This document shows, one piece after another, positions 13,313 to 25,532 of a DNA stretch of 47,899 nt. The notes under the pieces are model-generated. The model made no database searches. It was not told the DNA's origin and saw only the letters and a list, made by a program, of their open reading frames with translations. Source of the DNA: Saccoglossus kowalevskii. Taxonomy: Eukaryota; Hemichordata; Enteropneusta; Harrimaniidae. Numbering within the stretch: the stretch's first letter is position 1; every line of letters begins with the position of its first letter. The position numbers and the translations under genes are program-made. The stretch is taken from positions 1-47,899 of the forward strand of contig NW_003149491.1 of assembly GCF_000003605.2 (NCBI RefSeq), read 5' to 3'.

Positions 13313-14399
13313 GATGTGTTCACAAATATGAAACATCACTGCAATGAGTACAAGACAGAAATACCCCTAGTTGGTTGATGTGTTCACAAATATGAAACAT
13401 CACTGCAATGAGTACAAGACAGAAATACCCCTAGTTGGTTGATGTGTTCACAAATATGAAACATCACTGCAATGAGTACAAGACAGAAATACCCCTAGTT
13501 GGTTGATGTGTTCACAAATATGAAACATCACTGCAATGAGTACAAGACAGAAATACCCCTAGTTGGTTGATGTGTTCACAAATATGAAACACCACTGCAA
13601 TGAGTACAAGACAGTAATACCCCTAGTTGGTTGATGTGTTCACAAATATGAAACATCACTGCAATGAGTACAGACAGAAATACCCCTAGTTGGTTGATGT
13701 GTTCACAAATATGAAACATCACTGCAATGAGTACAAGATAGAAATATCCCTAGTTGGTTGATGTGTTCACAAATATGAAACATCACTGCAATGAGTACAA
13801 GACAGAAATACCCCTAGTTGGTTGATGTGTTCACAAATATGAAACACCACTGCAATGAGTACAAGACAGAAATACCCCTAGTTGGTTGAAGTGTTCACAA
13901 ATATGAAACACCACTGCAATGAGTACAAGACAGAAATACCCCTAGTTGGTTGATGTGTTCACAAATATGAAACATCACTGCAATGAGTACAAGACAGAAA
14001 TATCCCTAGTTGGTTGATGTGTTCACAAATATGAAACATCACTGTAATGAGTACAAGACAGAAATACCCCTAGTTGGTTGATGTGTTCACAAATATGAAA
14101 CATCACTGTAATGAGTACAAGACAGAAATACCCCTAGTTGGTTGATGTGTTCACAAATATGAAACATCACTGCAATGAGTACAAGACAGAAATATCCCTA
14201 GTTGGTTGATGTGTTCACAAATATGAAACATCACTGCAATGAGTACAAGACAGAAATACCCCTAGTTGGTTGATGTGTTCACAAATATGAAACATCACTG
14301 CAATGAGTACAAGACAGAAATACCCCTAGTTGGTTGATGTGTTCACAAATATGAAACACCACTGCAATGAGTACAAGACAGAAATATCCCTAGTTGGTT

Positions 14400-15039
14400 G
14401 ATGTGTTCACAAATATGAAACATCACTGCAATGAGTACAAGACAGAAATATCCCTAGTTGGTTGATGTGTTCACAAATATGAAACATCACTGCAATGAGT
14501 ACAAGACAGAAATACCCCTAGTCAGTTGATGTGTTCACAAATATGAAACACCACTGCAATGAGTACAAGACAGAAATATCCCTAGTTGGTTGATGTGTTC
14601 ACAAATATGAAACACCACTGCAATGAGTACAAGACAGAAATATCCCTAGTTGGTTGATGTGTTCACAAATATGAAACATCACTGCAATGAGTACAAGACA
14701 GAAATAACCCTAGTTGGTTGATGTGTTCACAAATATGAAACACCACTGCAATGAGTACAAGACAGAAATAACCCTAGTTTGTTGATGTGTTCACAAATAT
14801 GAAACATCACTGCAATGAGTACAAGACAGAAATACCCCTAGTTGGTTGATGTGTTCACAAATATGAAACATCACTGTAATGAGTACAAGACAGAAATACG
14901 CCTAGTTGGTTGATGTGTTCACAAATATGAAACATCACTGCAATGAGTACAAGACAGAAATACCCCTAGTCGGTTGATGTGTTCACAAATATGAAACACC
15001 ACTGCAATGAGTACAAGACAGAAATACCCCTAGTTGGTT
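14400..15039 (+). repeat. Ten-monomer segmental duplication, copy B (partner 1921-2560)
   Basis: It has the same ordered rare variants as 1921-2560, including AGTCAGTT at 14520, two successive ATAACCC monomers, AGTTTGTT, ATACGCC at about 14898 and AGTCGGTT. It diverges at the next monomer (15040), which has C30T and GAGAACAAG instead of the T52/CTATTTGG state at 2561. Confidence 0.9.
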
Positions 15040-15359
15040 GATGTGTTCACAAATATGAAACATCACTGTAATGAGAACAAGACAGAAATACCCCTAGTTG
15101 GTTGATGTGTTCACAAATATGAAACATCACTGTAATGAGTACAAGACAGAAATATCCCTAGTTGGTTGATGTGTTCACAAATATGAAACATCACTGTAAT
15201 GAGTACAAGACAGAAATACCCCTAGTTGGTTGATGTGTTCACAAATATGAAACATCACTGCAATAAGTACAAGAGAGAAATACCCCTAGTTGGTTGATGT
15301 GTTCACAAATATGAAACATCACTGCAATGAGTACAAGACAGAAATACCCCTAGTTGGTT

Positions 15360-15935
15360 GATGTGTTCACAAATATGAAACATCACTGTAATGAGTACAA
15401 GACAGAAATATCCCTAGTTGGTTGATGTGTTCACAAATATGAAACATCACTGCAATGAGTACAAGACAGAAATACCCCTAGTTGGTTCATGTGTTCACAA
15501 ATATGAAACATCACTGCAATGAGTACAAGACAGAAATACCCCTAGTTGGTTGATGTGTTCACAAATATGAAACATCACTGCAATGAGTACAAGACAGAAA
15601 TATCCCTAGTTGGTTGATGTGTTCACAAATATGAAACATCACTGTAATGAGTACAAGACAGAAATACCCCTAGTTGGTTGATGTGTTCACAAATATGAAA
15701 CATCACTGCAATGAGTACAAGACAGAAATACCCCTAGGTGGTTGATGTGTTCACAAATAAGAAACATCACTGCAATGAGTACAAGACAGAAATACCCCTA
15801 GTTGGTTGATGTGTTCAAAAATATGAAACATCACTGCAATGAGTACAAGACAGAAATACCCCTCGTTGGTTGATGTGTTCACAAATATGAAACACCACTG
15901 CAATGAGTACAAGCCAGAAATACCCCTAGTTGGTT
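15360..15935 (+). repeat. Nine-monomer block, copy 1 (partner 25469-26044)
   Basis: The order is C30T/T52; plain; CATGTG-start; T52; C30T; plain; AATAAGAAAC; TTCAAAA with CCTCGTTGG; C24. The same order occurs at 25469-26044 (offset 10109 bp). The TTCAAAA plus CCTCG monomer is distinctive. The last monomer has AAGCCAG here and AAGACAG in the partner. Confidence 0.85.
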
Positions 15936-16319
15936 GATGTGTTCACAAATATGAAACATCACTGCAATGAGTACAAGACAGAAATACCCCTAGTTGGTTG
16001 ATGTGTTCACAAATATGAAACACCACTGCAATGAGTACAAGACAGAAATATCCCTAGTTGGTTGATGTGTTCACAAATATGAAACATCACTGCAATGAGT
16101 ACAAGACAGAAATACCCCTAGTTGGTTGATGTGTTCACAAATATGAAACACCACTGCAATGAGTACAAGACAGAAATACCCCTAGTTGGTTGATGTGTTC
16201 ACAAATATGAAACATCACTGCAATGAGTACAAGACAGAAATATCCCTAGTTGGTTGATGTGTTCACAAATATGAAACATCACTGTAATGAGTACAAGACA
16301 GAAATACCCCTAGTTGGTT
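15552..16319 (+). repeat. Twelve-monomer block duplicated 15 monomers downstream (16513-17280)
   Basis: Twelve monomer states match one for one between 15552-16319 and 16513-17280, offset 961 bp. Shared rare states include AATAAGAAAC, the TTCAAAA/CCTCGTTGG monomer and C24 with AAGCCAG. Copy 2 adds GGTCGATG, AACTATG, TAGGAAAC and TTCGCAAAT. Its GGTCGATG and AACTATG states are shared with 25853-25980, so copy 2 and the 25.9-kb block are more closely related there. Confidence 0.85.
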
Positions 16320-18434
16320 GATGTGTTCACAAATATGAAACACCACTGCAATGAGTACAAGACAGAAATATCCCTAGTTGGTTGATGTGTTCACAAATAT
16401 GAAACATCACTGCAATGAGTACAAGACAGAAATACCCCTAGTTGGTTGATGTGTTCACAAATATGAAAACATCACTGTAATGAGTACAAGACAGAATACC
16501 CCTAGTTGGGTTGATGTGTTCACAAATATGAAACATCACTGCAATGAGTACAAGACAGAAATATCCCTAGTTGGTTGATGTGTTCACAAATATGAAACAT
16601 CACTGTAATGAGTACAAGACAGAAATACCCCTAGTTGGTTGATGTGTTCACAAATATGAAACATCACTGCAATGAGTACAAGACAGAAATACCCCTAGTT
16701 GGTTGATGTGTTCACAAATAAGAAACATCACTGCAATGAGTACAAGACAGAAATACCCCTAGTTGGTCGATGTGTTCAAAACTATGAAACATCACTGCAA
16801 TGAGTACAAGACAGAAATACCCCTCGTTGGTTGATGTGTTCACAAATATGAAACACCACTGCAATGAGTACAAGCCAGAAATACCCCTAGTTGGTTGATG
16901 TGTTCACAAATAGGAAACATCACTGCAATGAGTACAAGACAGAAATACCCCTAGTTGGTTGATGTGTTCACAAATATGAAACACCACTGCAATGAGTACA
17001 AGACAGAAATATCCCTAGTTGGTTGATGTGTTCACAAATATGAAACATCACTGCAATGAGTACAAGACAGAAATACCCCTAGTTGGTTGATGTGTTCGCA
17101 AATATGAAACACCACTGCAATGAGTACAAGACAGAAATACCCCTAGTTGGTTGATGTGTTCACAAATATGAAACATCACTGCAATGAGTACAAGACAGAA
17201 ATATCCCTAGTTGGTTGATGTGTTCACAAATATGAAACATCACTGTAATGAGTACAAGACAGAAATACCCCTAGTTGGTTGATGTGTTCACAAATATGAA
17301 ACATCACTGTAATGAGTACAAGACAGAAATACCCCTAGTTGGTTGATGTGTTCACAAATATGAAACATCACTGCAATGAGTACAAGACAGAAATACCCCT
17401 AGTTGGTTGATGTGTTCACAAATATGAAACACCACTGCAATGAGTACAAGACAGAAATATCCCTAGTTGGTTGATGTGTTCACAAATATGAAACATCACT
17501 GCAATGAGTACAAGACAGAAATACCCCTAGTTGGTTGATGTGTTCACAAATATGAAACATCACTGTAATGAGTACAAGACAGAAATACCCCTAGTTGGTT
17601 GATGTGTTCACAAATATGAAACATCACTGCAATGAGTACAAGACAGAAATATCCCTAGTTGGTTGATGTGTTCACAAATATGAAACATCACTGCAATGAG
17701 TACAAGACAGAAATACCCCTAGTTGGTTGATGTGTTCACAAATATGAAACACCACTGCAATGAGTACAAGACAGAAATACCCCTAGTTGGTTGAAGTGTT
17801 CACAAATATGAAACACCACTGCAATGAGTACAAGACAGAAATACCCCTAGTTGGTTGATGTGTTCACAAATATGAAACATCACTGCAATGAGTACAAGAC
17901 AGAAATATCCCTAGTTGGTTGATGTGTTCACAAATATGAAACATCACTGTAATGAGTACAAGACAGAAATACCCCTAGTTGGTTGATGTGTTCACAAATA
18001 TGAAAGACCAGTGCAATGAGTACAAGACAGAAATACCCCTAGTTGGTTGATGTGTTCACAAATATGAAACATCGCTGCAATGAGTACAAGACAGAAATAC
18101 CCCTAGTTGGTTGATGTGTTCACAAATATGAAACATCACTGCAATGAGTACAAGACAGAAATATCCCTAGTTGGTTGATGTGTTCACAAATATGAAACAT
18201 CACTGCAATGAGTACAAGACAGAAATACCCCTAGTTGGTTGATGTGTTCACAAATAAGAAACATCACTGCAATGAGTACAAGACAGAAATACCCCTAGTT
18301 GGTTGATGTGTTCACAAATATGAAAAACACCACTGCAATGAGTACAAGACAGAAATATCCCTATTTGGTTGATGTGTTCACAAATATGAAACACCACTGC
18401 AATGAGTACAAGACAGAAATACCCCTAGTTGGTT

Positions 18435-19010
18435 GATGTGTTCACAAATATGAAACACCACTGCAATGAGTACAAGACAGAAATATCCCTAGTTGGTTGA
18501 TGTGTTCACATATATGAAACATCACTGCAATGAGTACAAGACAGAAATACCCCTAGTTGGTTGATGTGTTCACAAATATGAAACACCACTGCAATGAGTA
18601 CAAGACAGAAATACCCCTAGTTGGTTGATGTGTTCACAAATATGAAACACCACTGCAATGAGTACAAGACAGAAATATCCCTAGTTGGTTGATGTGTTCA
18701 CATATATGAAACATCACTGCAATGAGTACAAGACAGAAATACCCCTAGTTGGTTGATGTGTTCACAAATATGAAACACCACTGCAATGAGTACAAGACAG
18801 AAATACCCCTAGTTGGTTGATGTGTTCACAAATATGAAACACCACTGCAATGAGTACAAGACAGAAATATCCCTAGTTGGTTGATGTGTTCACATATATG
18901 AAACATCACTGCAATGAGTACAAGACAGAAATACCCCTAGTTGGTTGATGTGTTCACAAATATGAAACACCACTGCAATGAGTACAAGACAGAAATACCC
19001 CTAGTTGGTT
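18435..19010 (+). repeat. Three-monomer (192-bp) higher-order repeat, three cycles
   Basis: Nine successive monomers follow a strict three-state cycle repeated three times: C24/T52; CACATATATG (A13T) with T24; C24 with C52. A13T monomers are at 18499, 18691 and 18883, each exactly 192 bp apart. This is the cleanest higher-order repeat in the window. The last two cycles plus three following monomers recur at 29884-30460. Confidence 0.92.
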
Positions 19011-19778
19011 GATGTGTTCACAAATATGAAACATCACTGCAATGAGTACAAGACAGAAATACCCCTAGTTGGTTGATGTGTTCACAAATATGAAACATCA
19101 CTGCAATGATTACAAGACAGAAATACCCCTAGTTGGTTGAAGTGTTCACAAATATGAAACACCACTGCAATGAGTACAAGACAGAAATACCCCTAGTTGG
19201 TTGATGTGTTCACAAATATGAAACATCACTGCAATGAGTACAAGACAGAAATACCCCTAGTTGGTTGATGTGTTCACAAATATGAAACATCACTGCAATG
19301 AGTACAAGACAGAAATACCCCTAGTTGGTTGATGTGTTCACAAATATGAAACATCACTGCAATGAGTACAAGACAGAAATACCCCTAGTTGGTTGATGTG
19401 TTCACAAATATGAAACATCACTGCAATGAGTACAAGACAGAAATACCCCTAGTTGGTTGATGTGTTCACAAATATGAAACATCACTGCAATGAGTACAAG
19501 ACGGAAATACCCCTAGTTGGTTGATGTGTTCACAAATATGAAACACCACTGCAATGAGTACAAGACAGAAATACCCCTAGTTGGTTGATGTGTTCACAAA
19601 TATGAAACATCACTGCAATGAGTACAAGACAGTAATACCCCTAGTTGGTTGATGTGTTCACAAATATGAAACATCACTGCAATGAGTACAAGACGGAAAT
19701 ACCCCTAGTTGGTTGATGTGTTCACAAATATGAAACACCACTGCAATGAGTACAAGACAGAAATACCCCTAGTCGGTT

Positions 19779-19807
19779 GATGTGTTTATAAATACCCCTA
19801 GTTGGTT
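19779..19807 (+). repeat. Truncated 29-bp monomer, first copy
   Basis: It starts GATGTGTTTATAAATA and continues directly with CCCCTAGTTGGTT, so 35 bp of the interior are missing. Consensus AAATA at 12-16 and 47-51 are 35 bp apart, and deletion between them predicts exactly 29 bp. Consensus CAC before AAATA reads TAT here. Confidence 0.93.
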
Positions 19808-19871
19808 GATGTGTTCACAAATATGAAACACCACTGCAATGAGTACAAGACAGAAATACCCCTAGTCGGGT

Positions 19872-19900
19872 GATGTGTTTAGAAATACCCCTAGTTGGTT
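19872..19900 (+). repeat. Truncated 29-bp monomer, second copy
   Basis: It has the same 29-bp length and deletion as 19779-19807, but reads TTTAGAAATA at the junction. The AG before AAATA matches the right-hand parental sequence (CAGAAATA), so this copy may preserve the original junction better than the first. Confidence 0.93.
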
Positions 19901-20668
19901 GATGTGTTCACAAATATGAAACATCACTGCAATGAGTACAAGACAGAAATACCCCTAGTTGGTTGATGTGTTCACAAATATGAAACACCACTGCAATGAG
20001 TACAAGACAGAAATACCCCTAGTTGGTTGATGTGTTCACAAATATGAAACATCACTGCAATGAGTACAAGACAGAAATACCCCTAGTTGGTTGATGTGTT
20101 CACAAATATGAAACATCACTGCAATGAGTACAAGACAGAAATATCCCTAGTTGGTTGATGTGTTCACAAATATGAAACATCACTGCAATGAGTACAAGAC
20201 AGAAATACCCCTAGTTGGTTGATGTGTTCACAAATATGAAACATCACTGCAATGAGTACAAGACAGAAATACCCCTAGTTGGTTGATGTGTTCACAAATA
20301 TGAAACATCACTGCAATGAGTACAAGACAGAAATACCCCTAGTTGGTTGATGTGTTCACAAATATGAAACATCACTGCAATGAGTACAAGACAGAAATAC
20401 CCCTAGTTGGTTGATGTGTTCACAAATATGAAACATCACTGCAATGAGTACAAGACAGAAATACCCCTAGTTGGTTGATGTGTTCACAAATATGAAACAT
20501 CACTGCAATGAGTACAAGACAGAAATACCCCTAGTTGGTTGATGTGTTCACAAATATGAAACATCACTGCAATGAGTACAAGACAGAAATACCCCTAGTT
20601 GGTTAATGTGTTCACAAATATGAAACACCACTGCAATGAGTACAAGACAGAAATACCCCTAGTTGGTT

Positions 20669-21180
20669 GATGTGTTCACAAATATGATACATCACTGCAA
20701 TGAGTACAAGACAGAAATACCCCTAGTTGGTTGATGTGTTCACAAATATGAAACATCACTGCAATGAGTACAAGCCAGAAATACCCCTAGTTGGTTGATG
20801 TGTTCACAAATATGAAACATCACTGCAATGAGTACAAAACAGAAATACCCCTAGTTGGTTGATGTGTTCACAAATATGAAACATCACTGCAATGAGTACA
20901 AGACAGAAATATCCCAAGTTGGTTGATGTGTTCACAAATATGAAACATCACTGCAATGAGTACAAGACAGAAATAACCCTAGTTGGTTGATGTGTTCACA
21001 AATATGATACATCACTGCAATGAGTACAAGACAGAAATACCCCTAGTTGGTTGATGTGTTCACAAATATGAAACATCACTGCAATGAGTACAAGCCAGAA
21101 ATACCCCTAGTTGGTTGATGTGTTCACAAATATGAAACATCACTGCAATGAGTACAAAACAGAAATACCCCTAGTTGGTT
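20669..21180 (+). repeat. Five-monomer (320-bp) higher-order repeat, 1.6 cycles
   Basis: States in order are GATAC; AAGCCAG; AAAACAG (G42A); T52 with CCCAAG; ATAACCC; then GATAC, AAGCCAG, AAAACAG again. The two GATAC monomers start 320 bp apart. All five states are uncommon, so the repeat is unlikely to be chance. Confidence 0.88.
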
Positions 21181-22588
21181 GATGTGTTCACAAATATGAA
21201 ACACCACTGCAATGAGTACAAGACAGAAATACCCCTAGTTGGTTGATGTGTTCACAAATATGAAACATCACTGCAATGAGTACAAGACAGAAATACCCCT
21301 AGTTGGTTGATGTGTTCACAAATATGAAACATCACTGCAATGAGTACAAGACAGAAATATCCCTAGTTGGTTGATGTGTTCACAAATATGAAACATCACT
21401 GCAATGAGTACAAGACAGAAATACCCCTAGTCGGTTGATGTGTTCACAAATATGAAACATCACTGCAATGAGTACAAGACAGAAATACCCCTAGTTGGTT
21501 GATGTGTTCACAAATATGAAACATCACTGCAATGAGTACAAGACAGAAATACCCCTAGTTGGTTGATGTGTTCACAAATATGAAACATCACTGCAATGAG
21601 TACAAGACAGAAATACCCCTAGTTGGTTGATGTGTTCACAAATATGAAACATCACTGTAATGAGTACAAGACAGAAATACCCCTAGTTGGTTGATGTGTT
21701 CACAAATATGAAACACCACTGCAATGAGTACAAGACAGAAATACCCCTAGTTGGTTGATGTGTTCACAAATATGAAACATCACTGCAATGAGTACAAGAC
21801 AGAAATACCCCTAGTTGGTTGATGTGTTCACAAATATGAAACATCACTGCAATGAGTACAAGACAGAAATATCCCTAGATGGTTGATGTGTTCACAAATA
21901 AGAAACATCACTGCAATGAGTACAAGCCAGAAATACCCCTAGTTGGTTGATGTGTTCACAAATATGAAACATCACTGCAATGAGTACAAGACAGAAATAT
22001 CCCTAGTTGGTTGATGTGTTCACAAATATGAAACATCACTGCAATGAGTACAAGACAGAAATACCCCTAGTCGGTTGATGTGTTCACAAATATGAAACAT
22101 CACTGCAATGAGTACAAGACAGAAATACCCCTAGTTGGTTGATGTGTTCACAAATATGAAACATCACTGCAATGAGTACAAGACAGAAATACCCCTAGTT
22201 GGTTGATGTGTTCACAAATATGAAACATCACTGCAATGAGTACAAGACAGAAATACCCCTAGTTGGTTGATGTGTTCACAAATATGAAACATCACTGCAA
22301 TGAGTACAAGACAGAAATACCCCTAGTTGGTTGATGTGTTCACAAATATGAAACACCACTGCAATGAGTACAAGACAGAAATACCCCTAGTTGGTTGATG
22401 TGTTCACAAATATGAAACACCACTGCAATGAGTACAAGACAGAAATACCCCTAGTTGGTTGATGTGTTCACAAATATGAAACACCACTGCAATGAGTACA
22501 AGACAGTAATACCCCTAGTTGGTTGATGTGTTCACAAATATGAAACACCACTGCAATGAGTACAAGACAGAAATACCCCTAGTTGGTT

Positions 22589-23484
22589 GATGTGTTCACA
22601 AATATGAAACATCACAGCAATGAGTACAAGACAGAAATACCCCTAGTTGGTTGATGTGTTCACAAATATGAAACACCACTGCAATGAGTACAAGACAGTA
22701 ATACCCCTAGTTGGTTGATGTGTTCACAAATATGAAACACCACTGCAATGAGTACAAGACAGTAATACCCCTAGTTGGTTGATGTGTTCACAAATATGAA
22801 ACACCACTGCAATGAGTACAAGACAGAAATACCCCTAGTTGGTTGATGTGTTCACAAATATGAAACATCACTGCAATGAGTACAAGACAGAAATACCCCT
22901 AGTTGGTTGATGTGTTCACAAATATGAAACATCACAGCAATGAGTACAAGACAGAAATACCCCTAGTTGGTTGATGTGTTCACAAATATGAAACACCACT
23001 GCAATGAGTACAAGACAGTAATACCCCTAGTTGGTTGATGTGTTCACAAATATGAAACACCACTGCAATGAGTACAAGACAGTAATACCCCTAGTTGGTT
23101 GATGTGTTCACAAATATGAAACATCACTGCAATGAGTACAAGACAGAAATACCCCTAGTTGGTTGATGTGTTCACAAATATGAAACATCACTGCAATGAG
23201 TACAAGACAGTAATACCCCTAGTTGGTTGATGTGTTCACAAATATGAAACATCACTGCAATGAGTACAAGACGGAAATACCCCTAGTTGGTTGATGTGTT
23301 CACAAATATGAAACACCACTGCAATGAGTACAAGACAGAAATACCCCTAGTTGGTTGATGTGTTCACAAATATGAAACATCACTGCAATGAGTACAAGAC
23401 AGTAATACCCCTAGTTGGTTGATGTGTTCACAAATATGAAACACCACTGCAATGAGTACAAGACAGAAATACCCCTAGTTGGTT
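22589..23484 (+). repeat. CACAGC / CAGTAAT five-monomer repeat and extended block (partner 27517-28092)
   Basis: CACAGC followed by two C24/CAGTAAT monomers starts at 22589 and again at 22909, 320 bp apart. The second copy extends with plain, CAGTAAT, GACGGAAAT, C24, CAGTAAT, C24. This nine-monomer run (22909-23484) recurs at 27517-28092, offset exactly 4608 bp (72 monomers). The partner has CAATGC near 27606 and AAACTTCAC near 27858. Confidence 0.87.
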
Positions 23485-23996
23485 GATGTGTTCACAAATA
23501 TGAAACATCACTGCAATGAGTACAAGACAGAAATACCCCTAGTTGGTTGATGTGTTCACAAATATGAAACACCACTGCAATGAGTACAAGACAGAAATAC
23601 CCCTAGTTGGTTGATGTGTTCACAAATATGAAACACCACTGCAATGAGTACAAGACAGAAATACCCCTAGTTGGTTGATGTGTTCACAAATATGAAACAT
23701 CACTGCAATGAGTACAAGACAGAAATACCCCTAGTTGGTTGATGTGTTCACAAATATGAAACATCACTGCAATGAGTACAAGACAGAAATACCCCTAGTT
23801 GGTTGATGTGTTCACAAATATGAAACATCACTGCAATGAGTACAAGACAGAAATACCCCTAGTTGGTTGATGTGTTCACAAATATGAAACATCACTGCAA
23901 TGAGTACAAGACAGAAATACCCCTAGTTGGTTGATGTGTTCACAAATATGAAACATCACTGCAATGAGTACAAGACAGAAATACCCCTAGTTGGTT

Positions 23997-25532
23997 GATA
24001 TGTTCACAAATATGAAACATCACTGTAATGAGTACAAGACAGAAATACCCCTAGTTGGTTGATGTGTTCACAAATATGAAACATCACTGCAATGAGTACA
24101 AGACAGAAATATCCCTAGTTGGTTGATGTGTTCACAAATATGAAACATCACTGCAATGAGTACAAGACAGAAATACCCCTAGTTGGTTGATGTGTTCACA
24201 AATATGAAACATCACTGCAATGAGTACAAGACAGAAATACCCCTAGTTGGTTGATGTGTTCACAAATATGAAACATCACTGCAATGAGTACAAGACAGAA
24301 ATACCCCTAGTTGGTTGATGTGTTCACAAATATGAAACATCACTGCAATGAGTACAAGACAGAAATACCCCTAGTTGGTTGATGTGTTCACAAATATAAA
24401 ACATCAATGCAATGAGTACAAGACAGAAATACCCCTAGTTGGTTGATGTGTTCACAAATATGAAACATCACTGCAATGAGTACAAGACAGAAATACCCCT
24501 AGTTGGTTGATGTGTTCACAAATATGAAACATCACTGCAATGAGTACAAGACAGAAATACCCCTAGTTGGTTGATGTGTTCACAAATATGAAACATCACT
24601 GCAATGAGTACAAGACAGAAATACCCCTAGTTGGTTGATGTGTTCACAAATATGAAACATCACTGCAATGAGTACAAGACAGAAATACCCGTAGTTGGTT
24701 GATGTGTTCACAAATATGAAACATCACTGCAATGAGTACAAGACAGAAATATCCCTAGTTGGTTGATGTGTTCACAAATATGAAACATCACTGTAATGAG
24801 TACAAGACAGAAATACCCCTAGTTAGTTACTGTGTTCACAAATATGAAACATCACTGCAATGAGTACAAGACAGAAATACCCCTAGTTGGTTGATGTGTT
24901 CACAAATATGAAACACCACTGCAATGAGTACAAGACAGAAATACCCCTAGTTGGTTGATGTGTTCACAAATATGAAACATCACTGCAATGAGTACAAGAC
25001 AGAAATACCCCTAGTTGGTTGATGTGTTCACAAATATGAAACATCACTGCAATGAGTACAAGACAGAAATACCCGTAGTTGGTTGATGTGTTCACAAATA
25101 TAAAACATCACTGCAATGAGTACAAGACAGAAATACCCCTAGTTGGTTGATGTGTTCACAAATATGAAACATCACTGTAATGAGTACAAGACAGAAATAC
25201 CCCTAGTTGGTTGATGTGTTCACAAATATGAAACATCACTGTAATGAGTACAAGACAGAAATACCCCTAGTTGGTTGATGTGTTCACAAATATGAAACAT
25301 CACTGTAATGAGTACAAGACAGAAATACCCCTAGTTGGTTGATGTGTTCACAAATATGAAACATCACTGCAATGAGTACAAGACAGAAATACCCCTAGTT
25401 GGTTGATGTGTTCACAAATATGAAACATCACTGTAATGAGTACAAGACAGAAATACCCCTAGTTGGTTGATGTGTTCACAAATATGAAACATCACTGTAA
25501 TGAGTACAAGACAGAAATATCCCTAGTTGGTT
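23997..25532 (+). repeat. 24-monomer segmental duplication, copy A (partner 38976-40447)
   Basis: This is the longest block match I found, about 1.5 kb. Shared ordered states include GATATG-start with C30T, T52, ATAAAAC, a CCCGTAG-like monomer (CCTGTAG in the partner), C30T followed by an ACTG-start monomer, C24, CCCGTAG, ATAAAAC, and three successive C30T copies. There are 24 monomers here and 23 in the partner. The extra one lies between the GATATG and first ATAAAAC monomers, where the partner also has CACAGC. Confidence 0.88.

Larger units (their letters stand above)
19715..19900 (+). repeat. Doubled 93-bp unit: full monomer plus 29-bp truncated monomer
   Basis: Two tandem copies of a 93-bp unit: 19715-19807 and 19808-19900. 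Each is a full C24 monomer ending in the AGTCGG variant, followed by a 29-bp short monomer. The copies differ at two sites, GGTT versus GGGT at the full-monomer end and TTTAT versus TTTAG in the short monomer. The simplest history is one deletion followed by tandem duplication of the pair. Confidence 0.93.

Noticed and set aside
15861-15880. CENP-B box-like match in CCTCGTTGG variant monomers
   Set aside because: TCGTTGG fits the left half of the box, but the essential right half (A, then CGGG) is absent, and the change occurs in only a handful of monomers (near 5176, 15861, 16822 and 25970).
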